This document shows positions 7,543-12,244 of a stretch of 12,244 nucleotides of DNA, one piece after another. The notes under the pieces were generated by a model. The model was given only the letters and a program-made list of their open reading frames with translations. It was not told where the DNA came from and ran no database searches. The position numbers and the translations under genes were made by a program. The DNA is taken from contig CALGTJ010000307.1 in NCBI GenBank assembly GCA_937901435.1, positions 1 to 12,244 of the forward strand, given 5' to 3'. The first letter of the stretch is position 1. Every line of letters starts with the position of its first letter. Source of the stretch: an uncultured Rhodobacter sp. (GTDB lineage Bacteria > Pseudomonadota > Alphaproteobacteria > Rhodobacterales > Rhodobacteraceae).

Positions 7543-8904
7543 ATGGTAACTGTCCTCATCCCCTCTGGCGCGCTGGGTCTCAACTATGACAAAGAGGCCC
7601 TGCGCCGGGGCATCGCCGCAAAGCCTGATATCATCGCGATTGACGGTGGATCTACCGACAGTGGGCCGTCCTATCTTGGGCGCGGGCGGTCAAAATATGC
7701 GCGCAGTTCAACCAAGGTGGAATGGGCCGGCCTGATGGAGGCGCGCGCCGAGGCAGGGTGCCCTTTGGTCATCGGGACCGCCGGCACCTGCGGCACCGAT
7801 AGCGCTGTGGACTGGATGCTGGATATCACGCTGGAAATCGCCGCCGAGCAGGGGCGCCCCCTAAAGATCGCAGTGCTGCGCTCGTCGCAGGATCCTGTGA
7901 TCGTGGCGCAAGCCTATGGCAACAGCAACGTGACACCGCTGGAAAACGCGCCAGAGATTGACGCCAACCGCATTCAGGACTGCACCAATATCGTTGCCCT
8001 CGCCGGGGCCGAGCAGATCAACAAGGCGTTAGAGACCGGCGCAGATATCATTATCGCCGGGCGCACCACAGATACGGCGATTATTACTGCCCTTCCCCTC
8101 GCGCGCGGCTGTCACGCGGGCGGCGCGTGGCATGGGGCCAAGATTGGCGAGTGTGGCGCGCTCTGTGCGACGAACCCGCAATCCGGTGTGATCCTTGTGG
8201 ATTTCGATACAGAAGGCTTCACCGTGACTCCCTTGGCCGATGGCGCACATGCCTCGCCTCATACCGTTTCGGCGCATATGCTGTATGAAAACTCTGACCC
8301 TTTTATCCTGTTCGAGCCGGGCGGGCATCTGGACGTGACGCAGGCCCAGTATACCGCGCTGGATCAGACCCGCGTGCGGGTCACCGGGTCGCAGTGGGTG
8401 CCCTCGGATCGCTATACGGTCAAGCTAGAGGGCGCGCGGCGGGTTGGCTATCAATCGGTCCTTTTGACTCTTTTGCGGGATCGGCACTACGTCGAGAATG
8501 TGGACACGTGGTGCGCCGATATCCTGACCAAATGCCGGGCCAAGGCAGAGGCCCGTCTGGGGCTTGCGCCAGAGGATTTCAACATCGAACTGCGCCTGAT
8601 CGGCAGGAATGCCACGCTGGGCGCGCTGGAAAATCGCGTGGGCGAGACCGTCGAGATCGGTGTGCTGGGCATTGTTACCGCGCAAACGACGCAACTGGTA
8701 GATGAGATTGGCAAGATGCTAAACCCTTACCTGCTGCACCACCCGCTGACCGAGGCCGAAGAACAGCCGACCTTCGCCTTTCCCTTTTCTCCCGCCGAGA
8801 TCGAGCGGGGCGAGATTTTCGAGTTCTGTCTGAACCATGTGATGACCCTGAACGATCCGATGCAGGCCTTCCGTCTGGATGTGCAAGAGGTGCGCTTTGA
8901 CTAA
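7543..8904 (+). CDS. AtuA-family (DUF1446) protein
   Basis: A 453-residue cytoplasmic protein of the family named for AtuA, encoded in the Pseudomonas acyclic terpene (citronellol/geraniol) utilisation cluster. Its biochemical activity is, to my knowledge, not established. Conserved family segments are visible: IAIDGGSTDSGPSYLGRG (31-48), VIGTAGTCGTDSAVDW (76-91), IIAGRTTDTAI (170-180), GGAWHGAKIGECGALC (193-208) and YENSDPFILFEPGGHLDV (248-265). There is no signal peptide or membrane helix. The glycine-rich and Asp/Thr-rich loops suggest ligand or phosphate binding, but that is inference. It starts four bases after tctA, and its 3' end overlaps the DUF4387 gene by eight bases, so it is clearly part of the transporter operon and probably handles the imported substrate. 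A terpene substrate should not be assumed from the family name. Confidence 0.9.
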   Translation: MVTVLIPSGALGLNYDKEALRRGIAAKPDIIAIDGGSTDSGPSYLGRGRSKYARSSTKVEWAGLMEARAEAGCPLVIGTAGTCGTDSAVDWMLDITLEIAAEQGRPLKIAVLRSSQDPVIVAQAYGNSNVTPLENAPEIDANRIQDCTNIVALAGAEQINKALETGADIIIAGRTTDTAIITALPLARGCHAGGAWHGAKIGECGALCATNPQSGVILVDFDTEGFTVTPLADGAHASPHTVSAHMLYENSDPFILFEPGGHLDVTQAQYTALDQTRVRVTGSQWVPSDRYTVKLEGARRVGYQSVLLTLLRDRHYVENVDTWCADILTKCRAKAEARLGLAPEDFNIELRLIGRNATLGALENRVGETVEIGVLGIVTAQTTQLVDEIGKMLNPYLLHHPLTEAEEQPTFAFPFSPAEIERGEIFEFCLNHVMTLNDPMQAFRLDVQEVRFD

Positions 8905-9199
8905 ACTGAGTGACGTCGTCGAAAAGGTGCGCAGCAAGAACGCAGGCCCGTTCTGGTTGACCATCGACATCTTTTGCGGCTCTGCCGAGGCCTTTGAACG
9001 CGTCGCGCGCGGTGTGTCGACAGACCGAGTGGCGCAATTGTTCAAGACAGAGACCAAGGCCCTGAAACGGTTTGATATTCCGTCTTTGAATGTGGTGAAG
9101 ATATCTTTGCCTCGCCCCGCAGTGCAGGGGACAGCAGCGGACCGGGACATGCATGGCGCGTCCTTTGCGGCGCTTGTCGCAGAGATGACTTTGAACTGA
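8897..9199 (+). CDS. DUF4387 small protein, partner of the AtuA-family gene
   Basis: A 100-residue soluble protein of the DUF4387 family, commonly encoded next to AtuA/DUF1446 genes. Typical features are the N-terminal LSDVVEKVRSKNAGPFWLTI, an FCGSAEAFERV segment, and a C-terminal RPAVQGTAADRDMHGASFAA region. I choose the TTG at 8897 as start: AAGAGG sits six bases upstream (8885-8890) and the protein then begins at the family's usual point. An ATG at 8879 would add six unlikely residues (MCKRCA) and has no such site. It overlaps the AtuA-family gene by eight bases, indicating coupled, near-equal synthesis. It may act as the small subunit of a two-protein enzyme with the AtuA-like protein, but no reaction is known and none is evident from the sequence. 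Confidence 0.88.
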   Translation: MTKLSDVVEKVRSKNAGPFWLTIDIFCGSAEAFERVARGVSTDRVAQLFKTETKALKRFDIPSLNVVKISLPRPAVQGTAADRDMHGASFAALVAEMTLN

Positions 9200-9215
9200 A
9201 ATTAACCCTCTCCAT

Positions 9216-9232
9216 ACAACCAAAGGGGTTGT
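9216..9232 (+). terminator. Possible weak terminator after the transporter operon
   Basis: ACAACC (9216-9221) and GGTTGT (9227-9232) form a perfect 6-bp stem with a 5-base loop, 17 bases past the DUF4387 stop. No T-run follows, so this is not a textbook intrinsic terminator. It is the only stem at the right place to end the five-gene operon before the cytochrome promoter. Confidence 0.3.
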
Positions 9233-9243
9233 GAGATTGTCGC

Positions 9244-9294
9244 TTGATGTTTACACATTGGTGTAAATTTAATTTGACACTCTTTTTGATGGAG
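9244..9294 (+). promoter_or_regulatory. Putative promoter with palindromic operator upstream of the cytochrome gene
   Basis: A -35-like TTGATG (9244-9249) and a -10-like TTTAAT (9268-9273) are 18 bp apart. The spacer is filled exactly by a perfect inverted repeat, TTTACAC-ATTG-GTGTAAA (9250-9267). That is a classic place for a repressor dimer to block RNA polymerase. A start of transcription near 9280 leaves room for the ribosome binding site GGAG at 9291-9294, eight bases before the ATG. The segment is much more AT-rich than its surroundings. The palindrome is seen directly; the promoter boxes and the repressor are inference. Confidence 0.5.
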
Positions 9295-9302
9295 ACCCTA
9301 AA

Positions 9303-12244
9303 ATGGCGATAGTCGCGGCGCGTGTGGCGTTCAAAGGTGTTCTACGGTCTCTTGCAATTCTCGGGCTAACGGCCAGCGCGGCCTTTCCTGATGGACTTTG
9401 TCCGGATCAAACCGGCGTTCCACAATTTGACCCCGCCAATCACACCAGTTGCGCCGCGCTTTGGACGGTGGTCCAAAGCCCCTCTGTCGGTGGCGTGGCC
9501 AAACCGCTGGATCAATATGAGAAAGCGGTCGGAGAGTTCTTTGGCAAGTTTTGTCACCGCGACCCGGATTTGAGGGACGCCAATGGCGATGGCTGGACCC
9601 ATGACAAGAACGTCCGCGACACCGGGCCTTATGTGGCGCATCGAGACGAGAATAACGCGTGGGTTGGCGAGTATCACGGCTTTCACGCGCCTGTTGTGAT
9701 CTGGTATTCACCCGGTATGCACGCGTGGTTAGAGGTCAATCGCCCGCTGGAGGGTGCACAGGTCGATAACCCTCCGCCAATCCCGGATGGGACGATGCTG
9801 GTCAAAGAGATGTACACGCCCCCGGCCTCGCGGTGCCGGGCCTCTGACACAGAGGGACAGGATAAGGTTGACGATTACCTCAAGACGCTGAAACCAGCCC
9901 ATGGCATTGCCTATATGGTGCGCGACAGCGCGGCCAGCTTTGACGGCTGGTTCTGGGGGTACTGGGGGTATTCCAAGGATGGCACCGATCAGAATATCGA
10001 CTGGCCCGCGCCGTCCACCGCCCCCAGCCGCGTCGGGGCTGCCAATGCTCCGCCTTATGCCGGGTTTGGTCAGTATTGCGTGAATTGCCATGCCTCTGCG
10101 ATCAACAACTCGACCTTTTCCAGCCTTCAGAATGTTGATGGCACACCACTGGTTTACCTTAGCCAGGACTGGTTTCTGACCGCCAAAGAGGGCGACGTGC
10201 CCGAACATGTGCCCGTGCCCTCGTCGATGGCCCCGATCCCCAAAAGCGTGCCCCTGTCCGAAGTGCCCGACGAATTCAAAGCCTTTTTTACCCTGCCCCC
10301 CCACAGCAACGCGCCAGACGTGGCGCAGATCACTCTGCCGTCGCAGACTTATGACAACGTCTGGGTCGCAGCACCGATCAATGACGAGATTCCACTGTCC
10401 AGCACCTATCTGACCTCGGATCAATGCGCAGGTTGCCATGATGCGGGGTCGACGGGTCTGACCTTTGACATGACCAAACCGAACCCCCATGGCGACAACC
10501 TGATCAACCTTTCCCCTTATGCGACGTGGAAATCCTCGCCCATGGGACTGGCCGGGCGCGATCCGATCTTTTATGCGCAATTGTCGTCAGAGGAACAGTT
10601 TCACCCCAAGTCGCTGGACCTGATCTGGAACACCTGTTTCGGCTGTCACGGGATCATGGGGCAACGCCAGTTTCAACTGGATATGAACGAGGCGGGCACG
10701 GCGGGTGAAAACTGTGAAAAGGCGGTCTTTACCCCTGACATCGTGACCTCAGTTCCCTACAGCGGCGCACAGATCGTCGACGGCGAGGCGGTTCACTATG
10801 ACAAGGCGAACGCCAAATACGGGGCCTTGGCGCGCGATGGCGTGTCTTGTGTGGCCTGCCATCGCGCGGTGTTGACGCCAAAACAGACGGAGGACTATGC
10901 CGACGGCGGGCAGAACGCCTGTGTTGCTGCACGTCAGACGGCGTTGAACGTGGACATTGGCGGGCTGACCGGCTTTGGCAAGACCTTCACCGGCAGCTTT
11001 CTGGTCGCGGACCCCAAGACGCTCTACGGCCCCTTTGCAGAGCCAAAGACCATGCCGATGGCCCATGCGATCGGCAACATCCCCAAACATGACCCCGCGA
11101 TCGCCAGTTCGGAACAATGCGGCACATGTCATACGGTGCACCTACCAGTTCTGTGGCTGCCCGAGGACGCCGACGAGCATATGGTCGTCGGTGACACTTA
11201 TGAACAAACCACCTATCCCGAATGGTTGTTCAGCCAGTATCGCACCGGCACTGCCGCGTTTTTGCCAGAGAACACAATGCTGCCCTCTGGCGCGGGGGAA
11301 ACGCCCCTGTCCTGTGCGGCCTGTCACATGGAAAGCCATGACGAAAATGGAGAAAAGTTCCGTTCCAAGATCGCGTCGATTCAGGAACGTTCGAATATGC
11401 CGGAATCCGATCACACGCTATCCGCGCATGAGATTGACCTGAAACCGCGTGACGGCTTTGCCCGCCACACTTTGGTGGGGCTGAACCTGTTCCTGATCAA
11501 GATGGCACAGCAGTTCCCGGATATCCTTGGCATTCCGCTGGAAGACCCCAACCTGACCAGCAAGGGCATGGCCCCGCTGCAACGCACCGAAGACAAGATG
11601 GTCGAGAATGCGCGCCATAACACTGCGGATGTCACGATACTGGACCGCAAAGTGCATGACCTTGGCGACGGTCGTGGCGACACATTGGATGTGACCGTGC
11701 GCATCGACAATCACGCGGGGCACAAGTTTCCCTCTGGCGTCAGCTTTCGACGCGCCTTTGTCGAGTTCGAAGTGCTGGACGCCTTTGGAGCACCGCTATG
11801 GCATTCCGGCGCGACCAATGAATACGGTATTCTGATTGACGCCAAGACCGGCAAGCCCCTTCCCGGAGAGCTTTGGTATGATGACACCTGCACGAAAACC
11901 GCGACAGCCCCGGATTTTCAGCCGCATTATCAGGTGATCGACAGCCCCACCAAAGTGCAGATCTACCAAGAGGTAAAGCTGGACCCGGGTGCCTCTGGTC
12001 CTGTCTCTGACGCACCATACTGCGACAAGGGTGCGCCGATCAGCGAGACCTCGAACCTGACCACCAGCTTTTTGTCGATCTGCCATACGGTCAAGGACAA
12101 CCGCCTGTTGCCCGCCGGGCTTTTGCCCAAGGCAGATCGGATCAAGATCGCCTTGGCGCTGGGGTTGGGCGCGGGTGGTCTGCGCTCTACCCAGACAGAG
12201 GCGGAAATCCTTGCGGATGAGACCGGGGCCGAGTTTGTGGATGG
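9303..12244 (+). CDS. Exported six-haem cytochrome c, running off the right edge (partial)
   Basis: The frame from the ATG at 9303 is open for 980 codons to the window edge, with no stop, so the C-terminus is missing. The start follows GGAG by eight bases and leads into a signal peptide (MAIVAARVAFKGVLRSLAIL..., cleavage near residues 25-27). Six haem-binding CXXCH motifs follow: CVNCH 259, CAGCH 375, CFGCH 445, CVACH 516, CGTCH 606 and CAACH 671. Between them are segments seen in large multihaem cytochromes: SSPMGLAGRDPIFYA (411-425), DGVSCVACH (512-520), and YPEWLFSQY before the sixth motif. Residues about 155-265 (IPDGTMLVKEMY ... GWFWGYWGY ... CVNCH) resemble a cytochrome P460-type domain. 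After the haems come HTLVGLNLFL (722-731) and a sandwich-like region with NHAGHKFPSG (803-812). It should be a periplasmic or surface redox protein; substrate and partners are unknown. It is probably not part of the transporter operon. Confidence 0.9.
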   Translation, partial: MAIVAARVAFKGVLRSLAILGLTASAAFPDGLCPDQTGVPQFDPANHTSCAALWTVVQSPSVGGVAKPLDQYEKAVGEFFGKFCHRDPDLRDANGDGWTHDKNVRDTGPYVAHRDENNAWVGEYHGFHAPVVIWYSPGMHAWLEVNRPLEGAQVDNPPPIPDGTMLVKEMYTPPASRCRASDTEGQDKVDDYLKTLKPAHGIAYMVRDSAASFDGWFWGYWGYSKDGTDQNIDWPAPSTAPSRVGAANAPPYAGFGQYCVNCHASAINNSTFSSLQNVDGTPLVYLSQDWFLTAKEGDVPEHVPVPSSMAPIPKSVPLSEVPDEFKAFFTLPPHSNAPDVAQITLPSQTYDNVWVAAPINDEIPLSSTYLTSDQCAGCHDAGSTGLTFDMTKPNPHGDNLINLSPYATWKSSPMGLAGRDPIFYAQLSSEEQFHPKSLDLIWNTCFGCHGIMGQRQFQLDMNEAGTAGENCEKAVFTPDIVTSVPYSGAQIVDGEAVHYDKANAKYGALARDGVSCVACHRAVLTPKQTEDYADGGQNACVAARQTALNVDIGGLTGFGKTFTGSFLVADPKTLYGPFAEPKTMPMAHAIGNIPKHDPAIASSEQCGTCHTVHLPVLWLPEDADEHMVVGDTYEQTTYPEWLFSQYRTGTAAFLPENTMLPSGAGETPLSCAACHMESHDENGEKFRSKIASIQERSNMPESDHTLSAHEIDLKPRDGFARHTLVGLNLFLIKMAQQFPDILGIPLEDPNLTSKGMAPLQRTEDKMVENARHNTADVTILDRKVHDLGDGRGDTLDVTVRIDNHAGHKFPSGVSFRRAFVEFEVLDAFGAPLWHSGATNEYGILIDAKTGKPLPGELWYDDTCTKTATAPDFQPHYQVIDSPTKVQIYQEVKLDPGASGPVSDAPYCDKGAPISETSNLTTSFLSICHTVKDNRLLPAGLLPKADRIKIALALGLGAGGLRSTQTEAEILADETGAEFVD

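Noticed and set aside
6726..7583. A 285-codon minus-strand frame antisense to tctA
   Set aside because: Arg/His/Gln-rich shadow translation of a highly conserved membrane protein gene, with no ribosome binding site or domain.
8879..8896. ATG at 8879 as the DUF4387 start
   Set aside because: It adds six atypical residues and lacks a ribosome binding site, while the TTG at 8897 has AAGAGG six bases upstream.
9274..9304. TTGACA (9274-9279) with TAAAAT (9299-9304) as a promoter
   Set aside because: The spacing is 19 bp, the -10 would overlap the start codon, and transcription would begin inside the gene, losing the ribosome binding site and signal peptide.
9729..10580. A 283-codon minus-strand frame, with several smaller ones to 12145, opposite the cytochrome
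   Set aside because: The plus-strand frame is open throughout with six CXXCH motifs and a signal peptide, so the opposite frames are shadows.

Overview
The window looks like chromosomal DNA from a marine alphaproteobacterium of the Roseobacter/Rhodobacterales type. This is an inference from the GC-rich coding sequence, the codon use and the protein families present; no rRNA or other marker gene is available to confirm it. I see no insertion sequence, phage gene, CRISPR array, tRNA or rRNA.

Layout. Positions 1-243 hold no gene I can support. asd (aspartate-semialdehyde dehydrogenase) is on the minus strand at 299-1321 and ends in a clear intrinsic terminator. A second minus-strand block, 1400-4445, is an overlapping three-gene operon transcribed leftward: a TctD-like response regulator, a TctE-like sensor kinase, and a periplasmic iron-type ABC solute-binding protein with no ABC permease or ATPase beside it. 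Divergent from this, across a 132-bp shared regulatory region, a plus-strand operon runs from 4578 to 9199: tctC, tctB, tctA (a complete tripartite tricarboxylate transporter), then an AtuA/DUF1446-family protein and a small DUF4387 protein. All five genes overlap or lie within a few bases of each other.

Likely logic. The two-component system probably senses a carboxylate-type ligand, perhaps through the co-encoded orphan binding protein, and acts on the divergent transporter operon. TctC captures the substrate in the periplasm and TctAB import it. The AtuA-like and DUF4387 proteins probably act on the imported compound. The shared region contains a tandem 11-bp-period repeat (CAGGTTG) that is a good candidate operator for the regulator.

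From 9303 to the right edge one reading frame stays open for 980 codons with no stop. It encodes an exported multihaem cytochrome c with six CXXCH motifs, a possible cytochrome P460-like N-terminal part and a large C-terminal region. It has its own promoter region, in which a perfect 7-bp inverted repeat fills the spacer between plausible -35 and -10 boxes, so it is probably a separate, regulated transcription unit. The cytochrome, the orphan-binding-protein sensor and the uncharacterised AtuA/DUF4387 module are the parts most worth following up.
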